From assembly GCF_016865365.1 (NCBI RefSeq), contig NZ_AP024469.1, positions 1,169,001-1,233,000 on the forward strand: DNA of 64,000 nt. The letters run 5' to 3'. The position numbers and the translations under genes are program-made. Under the pieces are notes generated by a model. It was not told the DNA's origin and searched no databases. It saw only the letters and a program-made list of their open reading frames with translations. Shown in pieces: positions 1 through 8,693 of this stretch (positions are counted from its first letter, which is position 1; the number at the start of each line of letters is the position of its first letter). This stretch comes from Geobacter sp. SVR (lineage in GTDB: Bacteria; Desulfobacterota; Desulfuromonadia; Geobacterales; Pseudopelobacteraceae).

Positions 1-216
1 TGCCTAGCGGCTCATGCCCTGGGTCTGGGCAGTTGCTGGATGGGATGGTACGAGGAGGGGGCCATCAGGACTGCTCTGGGTATACCGGATCGTTTCAGGG
101 TTGTGGGAGTGACGCCGCTCGGCTATCCCGACCAGGAGCCGAAGGCACGTCCGCGCAAAGAGCTCAGCGAAATCGCATTCTTCGAAGACTGGGGGAAACC
201 GTATGATAACTGTTGA
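1..216 (+). CDS. Nitroreductase family protein, C-terminal end (cut by left edge)
   Basis: Frame 1 is open from the first base to a TGA at 214-216 and gives 71 residues with no start inside the window. It begins CLAAHALGLGSCWMGWYEE and continues through LGIPDRFRVVGVTPLGYPDQ and PRKELSEIAFFEDWGKPY. This is the usual end of flavin-dependent nitroreductases: the helix with GLGSCW, the LGIP segment, then the VTPLGYP strand near the FMN pocket. These enzymes reduce nitro or quinone compounds with NAD(P)H; the substrate cannot be told from the tail. The stop overlaps the start of the next gene by 14 bases, so the two are probably co-transcribed and translationally coupled. Confidence 0.8.
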   Translation, partial: CLAAHALGLGSCWMGWYEEGAIRTALGIPDRFRVVGVTPLGYPDQEPKARPRKELSEIAFFEDWGKPYDNC

Positions 217-1372
217 GGAATCGGGTCGGCGTATTGCACGCCTGCAGCAGGAGTTGCTGAACAAGGGGATCGATGGGGCGCTGATCCTCTTGCCTATCGA
301 TGTCTTCTACTTTTCAGGCACGCGGCAGAATTCGGTCCTGTGGGTGCCGGCCACAGGCAACCCGCTGCTGCTGGTGCGCAAGAGTTACCTGAGGGCCAGG
401 GAAGAGGCGATGATTGCCGATATCCGCCCCTTCCCCTCCAGCAAGGAATTTCCGGCCCTGTTCGGGGAGGAGGTCAGGAAGGTCGGTCTCACCTTCGATG
501 TCGTGCCGGTCCAGCAGTACAACCTGTACAACAAGCTGATGCCGGGGCGCGAGTTCGTCGACATTTCCGGTATCAACCGCGAGATCCGCTCGGTCAAGTC
601 CGAGGGGGAGCTGGAACTGATGGGAAAGGCGGGCAGGGCTCTGTGCGGGATCTTCAGCCAGATTCCGGAATTTCTGAAGCCTGGCATGCGCGAGCTTGAT
701 CTGGCTGCGGAATTCGAATACCGCCTCAGGAAGGCCGGGGGTGAAGGGTTTGTCAGGATGCGCGCCTTCAACCAAGAACTGTTTCTGGGGATGGCCCTGA
801 CCGGAACCAATGCCGTAAAGCCCGGTTTCTTTGATGGTGCCGTCACCGGGCAGGGGCTGTCGGCCGCTTCCCCGCAGGGTTCATCCAACGAGGTCATAAC
901 TGCCAACTCGCCGGTATTCGTCGACTATACCGGCGTCTTCGACGGCTATATCGTCGATATGACCCGCATCTTCGTCATTGGATCGCTGGATGCGGAACTG
1001 GAGCGGGCTTTTGCAACCTCGTTGGCCATTCAACGGACTGTAGTCGCGGGGCTGGTCCCGGGGGCGATCTGCGAAGAGCTTTTCTTCAAGGCTGCGGAGA
1101 TGGCCGAACAGGCCGGACTCGGCCGGCACTTCATGGGGGCTCCGGGCGAGAACGCACGTTTTGTAGGCCATGGAGTGGGCTTGGAACTGGACGAGTTCCC
1201 GGTCCTGGCCCAAGGCTTCAAAGTGCCGCTGCAGGCCGGGCAGACCATTGCCATCGAGCCCAAATTCGTCTTTCCCGGTCTCGGTGTGATCGGAATAGAA
1301 AATACTTTTGCGGTCAGTGCGGACGGCGGGATGAACCTGACTGACATTCCCGACGATATCGTCTACCTCTGA
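203..1372 (+). CDS. M24 family metallopeptidase (Xaa-Pro aminopeptidase-like)
   Basis: A 389-residue protein with the two-part layout of Xaa-Pro dipeptidases: an N-terminal creatinase-type domain (about 1-130) and a C-terminal pita-bread domain (about 135-389). The five metal ligands of the family appear to be present: two Asp in VDYTGVFDGYIVDMTR, His in FVGHGVGLELDEFP, Glu in IAIEPKFVFPG and Glu in GVIGIENTF. It should be a cytosolic dinuclear-metal peptidase removing residues next to proline. The ATG at 203 lies inside the last codons of the nitroreductase gene with no clear separate ribosome site, which fits coupled translation. A strong terminator follows at 1417. Confidence 0.88.
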   Translation: MITVEESGRRIARLQQELLNKGIDGALILLPIDVFYFSGTRQNSVLWVPATGNPLLLVRKSYLRAREEAMIADIRPFPSSKEFPALFGEEVRKVGLTFDVVPVQQYNLYNKLMPGREFVDISGINREIRSVKSEGELELMGKAGRALCGIFSQIPEFLKPGMRELDLAAEFEYRLRKAGGEGFVRMRAFNQELFLGMALTGTNAVKPGFFDGAVTGQGLSAASPQGSSNEVITANSPVFVDYTGVFDGYIVDMTRIFVIGSLDAELERAFATSLAIQRTVVAGLVPGAICEELFFKAAEMAEQAGLGRHFMGAPGENARFVGHGVGLELDEFPVLAQGFKVPLQAGQTIAIEPKFVFPGLGVIGIENTFAVSADGGMNLTDIPDDIVYL

Positions 1373-1416
1373 GATTTCCGAAACGCCCACTTCCGCATCC
1401 GCAACTCATGCAGCAT

Positions 1417-1452
1417 CAAGCGGGGATGTCTCCGGCATCCCCGCTTCTTTCC
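1417..1452 (+). terminator. Rho-independent terminator after the M24 peptidase gene
   Basis: AGCGGGGATG at 1419-1428 pairs with CATCCCCGCT at 1436-1445 across a 7-base loop, followed by TCTTT. It closes the nitroreductase-peptidase unit. Confidence 0.8.
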
Positions 1453-1830
1453 GCTTTTCCTGTCCAACGTTCCAAACCTCTTTCTGGTAAAATAATTTAA
1501 ACAAAACTTTGTTTGTCGATACCTGCCAGCGTGGCCTATGCAGGCGCTTTACCGGCATCGGCTCATGTCGTCCTGCATTTTGTGCCATGAACGCTGGTTG
1601 TGTCCGGCATCGGGGTTGCACGATTATCTTATTGGAATGAAGAGAAAGTTGTCATGCTATCTATGGGGAGAATAAATGACGAAACGGCTGTCTTTATTGG
1701 GGCGGAAACATTGTGCGATTCAGGCAGAATATTCGGAATCGCCACTTTTATCGTATCTGCGGAAGAGAAGTCAGTCTCCTTGAGATACGGTAAGACGTAG
1801 TGCTTTGTTTTGAATATAAACATGTTTTGT
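1453..1830. other. Intergenic stretch without a supported gene
   Basis: It lies between the terminator and the promoter of the catabolic operon. A 66-codon open frame at 1600-1800 has no recognisable product and no good ribosome site, so it is not called. The last 100 bases are clearly richer in A+T, as expected upstream of a promoter. Nothing else is seen. Confidence 0.5.
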
Positions 1831-1836
1831 AATTGC

Positions 1837-1865
1837 TTGACATGTACGTAAACTGAGTTTATGCT
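1837..1865 (+). promoter_or_regulatory. Sigma-70-type promoter of the beta-oxidation operon
   Basis: A perfect -35 box TTGACA (1837-1842), a 17-base spacer and a -10 like TATGCT (1860-1865) predict a start near 1872, about 22 bases before the thiolase ATG. Short palindromes overlap it: ACATGT at 1820-1825 and again at 1840-1845, and AAAC-TGA-GTTT at 1851-1861. These are possible operator sites; the regulator is not identifiable from the window. Confidence 0.6.
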
Positions 1866-1894
1866 CCCACCAAACCAAAGCTGGAGGATCTGAC

Positions 1895-3076
1895 ATGAGC
1901 GAGAGCGATGTCTTTGTAGTGGAAGCGCTGCGTACCCCCTTCGGTTCGTTCGGCGGCGTGCTGGGCGATGTGGATGCGCCGCAGCTGGCTGCAACGGTAA
2001 TCAAAGGGCTGCTGGAGAAGACCGGATTGCCGGCCGAGACGGTAAACGAGGTGATCATCGGCCAGGTGCTCTCCGGCGGCTGCGGCCAGGCACCGGCGCG
2101 GCAGGCCATGCGGGCTGCCGGTATTCCCGATGCATGCCATGCCATGACCATCAACAAGGTCTGCGGCAGCGGCCTGAAAGCGATCATGCTGGGCAGCGAC
2201 AGCATCCGGCTCGGCGAATCCGAGGTGGTGATCGCCGGAGGCATGGAAAATATGACCCTCGCCCCTTATATCCTCAAGAAAGGGCGCAGCGGCTACCGCA
2301 TGGGGCATGGCGAACTGCTCGATCTGCTGATCTACGACGGCCTGCAAGACCCCTACAGCGGCCGCCACATGGGCGAAATCGGTGAGGACAGCGCCGCCCG
2401 TGCCGGACTGACCCGCACCGACCAGGACACCTTTGCAATCCGTTCCTATGAGCTGGCCCAGACTGCCGTCAACAGTGGCATTTTTGACGATGAGATCGTA
2501 CCGGTGGTTAAAAAGGGCAAAAAGGGGGACGAGACCGTGGCCACGGACGAAGAACCCTTCAAGGGGGATATGAGCAAGCTGACCCAGCTGCGGGCGGTTT
2601 TTCGCAAGGACGGTACGATTACCGCCGGTAACGCCTCCACCATCAACGACGGAGCGGCCCTGGCCCTGCTGACCAATGCCGCCGGACTCAAGAAACATGG
2701 ATTGGCGGCCAAGGCCCGCATCGTTGCCAGTGCCACTGCCAGCAGACACCCGGACTATTTCCCCGAGGCGCCGGTCGCCGCCGTCGAGGCGGTCTGCAAA
2801 AAGGCCGGACTGTCGCTGAGCGACATCGACCTGTTCGAGATCAACGAGGCCTTCGCCTCGGTAGCGCTGTTGGCCATCAAGGCGCTCAACCTGCCGGTGG
2901 ACAAGGTCAACGTCAACGGTGGCGCCTGCGCCCTCGGCCATCCCATCGGTGCCAGCGGCGGACGGCTGGCCGCCACCCTGATCCGCGAACTGCACCGACG
3001 CAAGGCGCGCTACGGGCTGGCCACGCTGTGCATCGGCGGCGGCGAGGCGGTTGCGGTCATCTTCGAAAGGGTATGA
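1895..3076 (+). CDS. Acetyl-CoA acetyltransferase (thiolase)
   Basis: 393 residues, the usual length of a biosynthetic or degradative type II thiolase. The nucleophile sits in NKVCGSGLKAI (Cys90), the second motif is GGACALGHPIGASGGR (His349) and the acid-base cysteine is in CIGGGEAVAV (Cys379). It would cleave acetoacetyl-CoA or 3-ketoacyl-CoA with CoA to give acetyl-CoA, the last step of the pathway encoded here. GGAGGA at 1883-1888 is a good ribosome site for the ATG at 1895. It is the first gene of a + strand run through 14496 and sits right behind a strong promoter. Chain-length preference cannot be read from the sequence. Confidence 0.93.
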   Translation: MSESDVFVVEALRTPFGSFGGVLGDVDAPQLAATVIKGLLEKTGLPAETVNEVIIGQVLSGGCGQAPARQAMRAAGIPDACHAMTINKVCGSGLKAIMLGSDSIRLGESEVVIAGGMENMTLAPYILKKGRSGYRMGHGELLDLLIYDGLQDPYSGRHMGEIGEDSAARAGLTRTDQDTFAIRSYELAQTAVNSGIFDDEIVPVVKKGKKGDETVATDEEPFKGDMSKLTQLRAVFRKDGTITAGNASTINDGAALALLTNAAGLKKHGLAAKARIVASATASRHPDYFPEAPVAAVEAVCKKAGLSLSDIDLFEINEAFASVALLAIKALNLPVDKVNVNGGACALGHPIGASGGRLAATLIRELHRRKARYGLATLCIGGGEAVAVIFERV

Positions 3077-3084
3077 GAGAGAAC

Positions 3085-3200
3085 CAAGGTTGAGGTTAAG
3101 GTTGAGGTTGAGGTTGAGGAACAAACGCTGTTGAAGCAAAGAAACTCAACCAAACACAACCGTCACTCAGCGCCGCCTCAATCTTAACCTTAACCTGCTT
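3085..3200. repeat. GGTTGA/GGTTAA hexamer repeats in inverted arrangement, copy 1
   Basis: Five head-to-tail hexamers of the type GGTTGA or GGTTAA start at about 3089. The complement (CTTAACCTTAACCTG) appears at about 3184-3198, just before the ribosome site of the next gene. The two arms could fold into a stem in the mRNA between thiolase and dehydrogenase. The same motif recurs between other genes of this operon. Confidence 0.75.
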
Positions 3201-3215
3201 CTTAGGAGGATCAGA

Positions 3216-4061
3216 ATGGTCAAGACAGTAGGAGTTCTCGGGGCAGGGCAGATGGGCAACGGTATTGCCCATGTCTTTGCCCAGTTCGGCTACCGGGTCG
3301 TCATCTACGACATTGCCGAAGCGCAGTTGGAGAAGGCGCTGGCCACCATACAACAGAACCTGGAACGGCAGGCCAAGAAGGGTGCCATTCCGGAGGGCCT
3401 GGTGGGAGAAACCATCTCGCGCATCACCGCCACCAGAGAGATGAAAGACCTAGCCGGGGTCGATTTTGCGGTGGAGGCGGTTACCGAACACGAGCCGCTC
3501 AAGCTGGATATTTTCCGCAGATTGGATGAGATCGTGCAGCCCGGTGCCATTCTGGCCTCCAACACCTCCTCGATTCCGATCACCAAGATCGCGGCGGTCA
3601 CCAGGCGGCCGGAACAGGTGATCGGCATGCATTTCATGAACCCCGTGCCGGTCATGAAGCTGGTGGAGGTAATCCGCGGCCATGCCACCAGCGATGCGAC
3701 CTTTGCCCTGACAGCCGAATTGGTGGGCAAGCTGGAGAAGGAGATGGCGGTGTCCCAGGATTATCCCGGCTTCATCGTCAACCGCGTACTGATTCCGATG
3801 ATCAACGAAGCAGTCTTCGCGTTGTACGAGGGCATCGCCTCGGCCGAGGACATCGACAAGGGCATGAAGCTCGGCACCAACCAGCCAATGGGGCCCCTGA
3901 CCCTGGCGGATTTCATCGGCCTCGACACGGTACTGGCAATCGCCAACGTACTCTACGACGGCTTCAAGGATCCCAAGTACCGCCCCTGCCCGCTGCTGGT
4001 GAAGATGGTCAATGCGGGCTACCTGGGGCGCAAATCGGGACGCGGATTTTATACCTACTGA
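3216..4061 (+). CDS. hbd: 3-hydroxybutyryl-CoA dehydrogenase
   Basis: 281 residues, typical for the short bacterial enzyme. The N-terminus carries the NAD-binding loop GVLGAGQMGNGIAHV (GxGxxG). The catalytic region reads GMHFMNPVPVMKLVEVI (His and downstream Glu) followed by the C-terminal dimerisation domain with MGPLTLADFIGLD and the end GYLGRKSGRGFYTY. It oxidises 3-hydroxyacyl-CoA to 3-ketoacyl-CoA with NAD(P)+. The start at 3216 has AGGAGG about 8 bases upstream. It sits between thiolase and enoyl-CoA hydratase, as expected for short-chain beta-oxidation. No missing residues were noticed. Confidence 0.93.
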   Translation: MVKTVGVLGAGQMGNGIAHVFAQFGYRVVIYDIAEAQLEKALATIQQNLERQAKKGAIPEGLVGETISRITATREMKDLAGVDFAVEAVTEHEPLKLDIFRRLDEIVQPGAILASNTSSIPITKIAAVTRRPEQVIGMHFMNPVPVMKLVEVIRGHATSDATFALTAELVGKLEKEMAVSQDYPGFIVNRVLIPMINEAVFALYEGIASAEDIDKGMKLGTNQPMGPLTLADFIGLDTVLAIANVLYDGFKDPKYRPCPLLVKMVNAGYLGRKSGRGFYTY

Positions 4062-4067
4062 TGAGGT

Positions 4068-4215
4068 GCCAGAAAGGGCGCGAAAAAAAGCAATGGAACA
4101 CGGAAAAAGCGGAACAGACAGGAAAAGACGGATTTAATCATAAAACTGGTCTTTAAAAAATCCGAACTGATCCGATTTTTCCGTAGGTTCCGAGTTCCAT
4201 AGTTTCTGGCTTTGT
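4068..4215. repeat. Imperfect inverted repeat filling the hbd to enoyl-CoA hydratase gap
   Basis: CCAGAAA near 4069 is matched by TTTCTGG near 4203. Inside, GGAACACGGAAAAAGCGGAA and GACGGATTT face AAATCCGAACTGATCCGA and TTTTTCCGTAGGTTCCG in the opposite sense. The wording (cggaaaaagcgg ... atccgat) matches the gap at 8553-8665, so it is one repeat family with two copies in this operon. It has no coding potential and looks like a non-autonomous palindromic element. Confidence 0.65.
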
Positions 4216-4240
4216 CCTCTGTGGCGAAAGGAGTTTTTCA

Positions 4241-5023
4241 ATGGAATTCAGCAACCTACTGATCGAAACCGTGGATGGCATCGCCACCTTGACCGTTAAC
4301 CGTCCCCAGAGCCTGAACGCCCTGACTGGCGAGGTGCTCAGGGAGTTGGAGTGCGCCCTGTACGGCTTGGAACTAGACCCGGAGGTTAAGGTGGTGATTG
4401 TGACCGGCGCTGGGGAGAAGGCCTTCGTGGCCGGGGCCGATATCAAGGAAATGGCTGCCATGGACGCCTGCCAGGCCCACGAATTCGCCTGTACCGGCCA
4501 GCGGGTGATGCAGCTGATCGGGCAGATGAAAAAGCCGGTCATCGCGGCGGTCAACGGCTTTGCCCTGGGGGGCGGGCTGGAGCTGGCCCTGGCCTGTGAT
4601 TTCATCTACGCCTCGGAAAAGGCCAAATTCGGCCTGCCGGAAGTGACCCTGGGGGTGATTCCCGGCTTCGGAGGCACCCAGAACCTGGCGCGCCTGATCG
4701 GTCCCAACCGGGCCAAGGAACTGATCTTTACCGGCCGCATGATCAGCGCTGTCAAGGCCGGCGAGTGGGGCATCGTCAACGAGGTCTTCCCGCCGGAAGA
4801 ACTGCTGGTCAAGGCCCGCGAGACCGCGGAGGCGATTGCCCGCAACGGGCTCAAGGCGGTGGCGAGCGCCAAGGATGCCGTGGCGAACGGGCTCAACATG
4901 GCCAAGGGGGACGGTTTCCGCTACGAGGCCTCCCTGTTCGGGGTACTGTTCGCCAGCGAGGACCAGAAAGAGGGCATGGCCGCCTTCGGAGAGAGGCGCA
5001 AGGCGGAATTCAAAGGCAGATAG
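4241..5023 (+). CDS. Enoyl-CoA hydratase (crotonase family)
   Basis: 260 residues, the standard crotonase length. The oxyanion-hole segments GEKAFVAGADIKEMA and NGFALGGGLELALACD are present. Both catalytic glutamates are in place: the Glu of GGGLELALACD and the Glu of GLPEVTLGVIPGFGGTQ, so hydratase activity (trans-2-enoyl-CoA to 3-hydroxyacyl-CoA) is expected rather than a specialised isomerase. GAAAGGAG lies about 9 bases before the ATG. The gene follows hbd after a palindromic element and precedes an acyl-CoA dehydrogenase. Substrate is probably crotonyl-CoA or a similar short chain, by context. Confidence 0.92.
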   Translation: MEFSNLLIETVDGIATLTVNRPQSLNALTGEVLRELECALYGLELDPEVKVVIVTGAGEKAFVAGADIKEMAAMDACQAHEFACTGQRVMQLIGQMKKPVIAAVNGFALGGGLELALACDFIYASEKAKFGLPEVTLGVIPGFGGTQNLARLIGPNRAKELIFTGRMISAVKAGEWGIVNEVFPPEELLVKARETAEAIARNGLKAVASAKDAVANGLNMAKGDGFRYEASLFGVLFASEDQKEGMAAFGERRKAEFKGR

Positions 5024-5029
5024 AGAAAA

Positions 5030-5145
5030 AACAGGTTGAGGTTAAGGTTGAGAACACATTAAACCCACACTGAACTTACTCTGAAAGAACAGGCAGGCTC
5101 TTGGTTAAGGTTTTTCCTCGACCTTAACCTCAACCTTAACCTGAA
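5030..5145. repeat. GGTTGA/GGTTAA repeats in inverted arrangement, copy 2
   Basis: CAGGTTGAGGTTAAGGTTGA begins at 5031, and its near complement (CTCGACCTTAACCTCAACC...) lies at about 5118-5144, shortly before the next ribosome site. The arms of over 20 bases would form a long stem with a roughly 65-base loop. Same motif as at 3085-3200 and 9472-9533. Confidence 0.75.
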
Positions 5146-5165
5146 AAAACCGGGAGGTTTTTCTT

Positions 5166-6305
5166 ATGGATTTCGAACTGAGCCAGGACCACAAGGTTTT
5201 GCAGTCGGCTGTACGGGATTTTGTCGAGAAGGAGATCAAGCCGATCGCCAAACAGATCGATGAGGATCACATGATTCCCGACAGTCTGGTCCGGAAGATG
5301 GGAGAAATGGGCTTCATGGGCAGCTACTTCCCCGAGGAGTACGGCGGGGCCGGGCTCGACATGCTTTCCTACGCCATCGTGGTGGAAGAGGTCTCCAAGG
5401 CCTGCGGCTCCAGCGGCGTGCTGATTTCGGCCCACACCTCCCTGTGCAGCGGGCCGATCTATACCTTCGGCACCGAGGAGCAGAAGAAAAAGTGGCTGCC
5501 GGCACTCAACAGCGGCGAAAAAATCGGATGCTTCCTTCTCACCGAGCCCAATGCCGGCAGCGATGCCGGTGGCACCGCCACCATGTATCGCCGCGAAGGG
5601 GACGAATTCGTCATCAACGGCAGCAAGACCTTCATCACCAACGGCGGCTATCTGGGGACCGGCGTGTTGATGGCCTCCTTTGACCGCGGCCTCAAGCACA
5701 AAGGAATCAGTGCCTTTATCGTCGATCTGCAATCACCCGGCGTTACCATTCTCAAAAACGAGAACAAGATGGGTATTCGCGGCAGTTACACCACCGCCTT
5801 TGCCTTCGATAACCTGCGGGTACCGGTGGAAAACCTGCTTGGTCAGGAGGGCAAGGGATTCAATGTCGCCATGGACACCCTGAACGGCGGTCGCATCGGC
5901 ATTGCCTCCCAGGCGCTGGGCATCGCTGCCGGCGCCTTCGAACGGTCCCTGGCCTACTCCAAGGAGCGCAAACAGTTCGATCAGCCGATCTGTGACTTTC
6001 AGGCCATACAGTTCAAACTGGCCGACATGTGGACCAGCATCGAAACCAGCAGGCTACTGACGTATCGGGCGGCCTGCCTCAAAGATGCCAAGAAGAACTA
6101 CACCATGGAATCGGCCATGTGCAAGATGCACGCTTCTGAGACCGCCACCTATGTCACCAAGGAAGCAATGCAGATCCATGGCGGGTACGGCTACATTGCC
6201 GATTATGAAGTGGAGCGGATGTACCGTGATGCCAAGATTACTGAGATCTATGAGGGGACAAATGAGGTACAGCGGGTAGTCATCTCGAAGCTGCTATTGT
6301 CGTAG
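5166..6305 (+). CDS. Acyl-CoA dehydrogenase, short-chain (butyryl-CoA dehydrogenase-like)
   Basis: 379 residues with the three-domain acyl-CoA dehydrogenase fold: N-terminal helices, the beta domain with CFLLTEPNAGSDAGGTATMY and GSKTFITNGGY for FAD and substrate, and the C-terminal helical domain ending IYEGTNEVQRVVISKLLLS. The Glu in YEGTNE is the alpha-proton base of short- and medium-chain enzymes. It oxidises acyl-CoA to 2-enoyl-CoA and passes electrons to EtfAB, encoded downstream. The ribosome site GGGAGG ends about 8 bases before the ATG. A second, different acyl-CoA dehydrogenase is in the same operon (11364), suggesting two substrates or a branched intermediate. Confidence 0.92.
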   Translation: MDFELSQDHKVLQSAVRDFVEKEIKPIAKQIDEDHMIPDSLVRKMGEMGFMGSYFPEEYGGAGLDMLSYAIVVEEVSKACGSSGVLISAHTSLCSGPIYTFGTEEQKKKWLPALNSGEKIGCFLLTEPNAGSDAGGTATMYRREGDEFVINGSKTFITNGGYLGTGVLMASFDRGLKHKGISAFIVDLQSPGVTILKNENKMGIRGSYTTAFAFDNLRVPVENLLGQEGKGFNVAMDTLNGGRIGIASQALGIAAGAFERSLAYSKERKQFDQPICDFQAIQFKLADMWTSIETSRLLTYRAACLKDAKKNYTMESAMCKMHASETATYVTKEAMQIHGGYGYIADYEVERMYRDAKITEIYEGTNEVQRVVISKLLLS

Positions 6306-6500
6306 TTCCCGGGCTTTGCCCGGACCCACCTTCTTTCTTTTGCTCGCCCAAAAGAAAGGAGGCAAAGAAAACGGCGCCCCAAACGCCACAGGTCCCTGCG
6401 GGACTTCCCTCGCTCCGTCGGCAGTTGCGGCGCGCTCCGAAACTCGCTTCGCTCAGACAGTCGGAGCGCTTCTTCCGCAACCGCCTTACTCACTCAGCTG
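6306..6500. repeat. Multi-hairpin intergenic repeat (CAAAAGAAAGG type)
   Basis: Three successive hairpins occupy the gap: CCGGGC-TTT-GCCCGG at about 6308-6322, CTTTCTTTTG...CAAAAGAAAG at about 6331-6360, and GTCCCTGCGGGAC at about 6391. A stretch rich in cgctccg/cggagcg follows. There is no credible reading frame. The word order resembles dispersed intergenic repeats found in many proteobacterial genomes; copy number elsewhere cannot be seen from here. Confidence 0.6.
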
Positions 6501-6564
6501 TGACGATGGGGAGAAAAGGCAAAATGAGAATCAGAAAAGGCAAACCAGGTAAACCGGAGAGTGT

Positions 6565-8550
6565 ATGGAAGCAACCCGCGAGATCTACTGGAACGTCGGC
6601 CATGGGGTGGTCCTCCCCATGTACCTGTTGGCCATCGCCGCCTTCGCGGTCCTGGCGTGGGGCTTCTGGCAGCGCCTGCCGGTCTGGCGTCAGGGTAAGC
6701 CGCTCGACCGCCTCGGCCGCTATGACGAACGGGTCAAGCGCCTGATAGCCGATATCTTCAGTCAGCAGAGGGTTTTCCGGGTAAGGGACGGTGGCCTGCC
6801 CCACGCCCTGTTCTTCTGGAGCTTTCTGGTGCTGTTCGTTGGGACCATGCTGGTGATGCTCCAGGCCGATTTCTTCACGCCGCTGATGCAGGTCAACCTG
6901 TTGTCTGGCGAGTTCTACAAGGGCTTTTCGCTGGCCCTGGACCTGGCCGGCATCCTGGCGATCCTGATGCTGGCCGGCCTGTTCATCCGACGCTTCGTGA
7001 TCCAGCCCAAGGGGCTGGAGATCGTGTGCGACGACTACATCGTGCTGCAGCTCCTGTTCGCCATCCTGGTGACCGGCTTCCTGATCGAGGGGGCCCGTAT
7101 GGCTGCCACCGAAGTGCGTCAGAACCCCGCCCTGGCGCTGTATTCCCCCGGCGGCCTGCTGGCGGCCCGGCTGTTCATGACCGCCGGCCCGGACACGCTG
7201 TCAGTGGTCCACAAGCTGCTCTGGTGGCTACACTTCGTGCTGGTGCTCGGCTTATTCTGCGCCATCCCCTACACCAAGCTGCGCCACATCTTCACCACCA
7301 GCGCCAACGGCTTTCTGGTCCCCCTGGAACCCAAAGGCTTCATCCCCACCATCAATCTGGAAGACGAACAGGCCGAACAGTTCGGCGCCGCCACCGTCAA
7401 GGACCTGACCTGGAAGGACATCTTCGACGCGGATGCCTGCACCGCCTGCAAGCGCTGCCAGGACCGCTGCCCCGCTTCTGCCACCGATAAGCCGCTCTCC
7501 CCCATGAAGGTGGTCCAGCAGATCGGAGAGGTGGCTGTTAACACTCCCGAAGCCAACCTCTGCCAGGCCGTCAGCCAGGACGTGCTGTGGGCCTGCACCA
7601 CCTGCCGCGCCTGCCAGGATATCTGCCCCGCCAATATCGAGCATGTCAACAAGATCCTGGAGATGAGGCGCAACCTGACCCTGATGGAAGGGGCCTTTCC
7701 CGGCGACGAGGTGCGCACTGCCATCGGCAACCTGGAGGTCAACGCCAATCCCTTCGGCCTGGCATATGCCGGCCGGGGCGACTGGACCCAGGGGCTTGAC
7801 GTGCGGGTCATGGCCGAGGACCCGGAGGTGGATCTCCTCTACTTCGTCGGTTGCTATGCCTCCTTCGACAAGCGCAACCAGGAGATCGCCAGGAACTTCG
7901 TCAGGATCTGCAATGCGGCCGGCATCCGGGTCGGCATCCTCGGCAAGGAGGAGAAGTGCTGTGGTGAGCCGCCGCGCAAACTGGGCAACGAGTATCTCTA
8001 CCAGATGATGGCCACCGAGAACATCGAGCTGATCAAAGGCTACGGCGTCAAGCGCGTCGTCACCACCTGCCCGCACTGCTTCAACACCTTGGCCAAGGAC
8101 TACCGCGACCTGGGGCTGGATATCCCGGTCGAACACTACGCCACCTTCATCGCCGGACTGCTGGCGGACAACCGGCTGAAACTGACAGCAGCACCCTTCG
8201 ACTGCACCTACCACGATTCCTGCTACCTGGGACGCTACATGGACATCATCGAACAGCCCCGGGGTATCATCCGCCAGGCTGGGGGGCACATCACCGAGAT
8301 GGACAACAGCGGTTACGACAGCTTCTGTTGCGGCGCCGGCGGCGGCCGTATCCTGGCGGAGGAGAAAATCGGCAGCCGCATCAACGTTGCCCGGGTGAAT
8401 ATGGCCCACGACACCGGTGCACCGCTGCTGGTATCCAACTGCCCCTTCTGTCTGACCATGTTCGAGGACGGCATCAAGACCGGCGGCGTGGAGGGGGAGA
8501 TCCGGGTCAGGGATCTGGCAGAGATCCTGGCGGAAAGAATCAGGGCTTAA
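6565..8550 (+). CDS. EtfAB:menaquinone oxidoreductase-type membrane Fe-S protein
   Basis: 661 residues. The first 240 or so are a NarI-like membrane domain with about five hydrophobic helices (near residues 10-30, 75-100, 118-140, 155-175 and 218-240). Then come two ferredoxin-type cysteine sets, CTACKRCQDRCP and CTTCRACQDICP, and two CCG domains ending in EEKCCGEPP and FCCGAGGGRI, as in HdrD-like proteins. This architecture matches the family that takes electrons from EtfAB and reduces (methyl)menaquinone in beta-oxidising anaerobes. Its place between the dehydrogenases and etfBA supports that role. The start follows a weak ribosome site (CCGGAGAG). It would let the endergonic acyl-CoA oxidation drain into the membrane quinone pool. 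Confidence 0.88.
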   Translation: MEATREIYWNVGHGVVLPMYLLAIAAFAVLAWGFWQRLPVWRQGKPLDRLGRYDERVKRLIADIFSQQRVFRVRDGGLPHALFFWSFLVLFVGTMLVMLQADFFTPLMQVNLLSGEFYKGFSLALDLAGILAILMLAGLFIRRFVIQPKGLEIVCDDYIVLQLLFAILVTGFLIEGARMAATEVRQNPALALYSPGGLLAARLFMTAGPDTLSVVHKLLWWLHFVLVLGLFCAIPYTKLRHIFTTSANGFLVPLEPKGFIPTINLEDEQAEQFGAATVKDLTWKDIFDADACTACKRCQDRCPASATDKPLSPMKVVQQIGEVAVNTPEANLCQAVSQDVLWACTTCRACQDICPANIEHVNKILEMRRNLTLMEGAFPGDEVRTAIGNLEVNANPFGLAYAGRGDWTQGLDVRVMAEDPEVDLLYFVGCYASFDKRNQEIARNFVRICNAAGIRVGILGKEEKCCGEPPRKLGNEYLYQMMATENIELIKGYGVKRVVTTCPHCFNTLAKDYRDLGLDIPVEHYATFIAGLLADNRLKLTAAPFDCTYHDSCYLGRYMDIIEQPRGIIRQAGGHITEMDNSGYDSFCCGAGGGRILAEEKIGSRINVARVNMAHDTGAPLLVSNCPFCLTMFEDGIKTGGVEGEIRVRDLAEILAERIRA

Positions 8551-8552
8551 CG

Positions 8553-8665
8553 GCTATAGAACGCGGAAAAAGCGGGAAAAGCGGATAACGTCGGATTAAG
8601 GATCTGACATTGTTAGATCCGATGTTTCCTACCTTTTCAGATGTGATCCGTATTCCATGCCTTGT
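8553..8665. repeat. Imperfect inverted repeat before etfB
   Basis: AACGCGGAAAAAGCGGGAAA at about 8560 and ATCCGATGTTTCC / GATCCGTATTCC toward 8620-8657 are in opposite orientation. A small inner stem GGATCTGACA-TTG-TTAGATCC lies at about 8600-8622. It uses the same words as the element at 4068-4215. It has no coding content. Confidence 0.6.
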
Positions 8666-8693
8666 TTTACAGGACTATTAACAGGAGGTAACC

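Noticed and set aside
1600-1800. 66-codon open frame before the thiolase promoter
   Set aside because: No ribosome site, no recognisable sequence, and it lies in an A+T-rich promoter region.
1859-3139. Long minus-strand frame of over 400 codons opposite the thiolase gene
   Set aside because: It is the mirror of a high-G+C gene; its translation is low complexity and the + strand gene has all catalytic motifs. The same applies to other long antisense frames, for example 7252-8409, 9562-10479 and 20510-21376.
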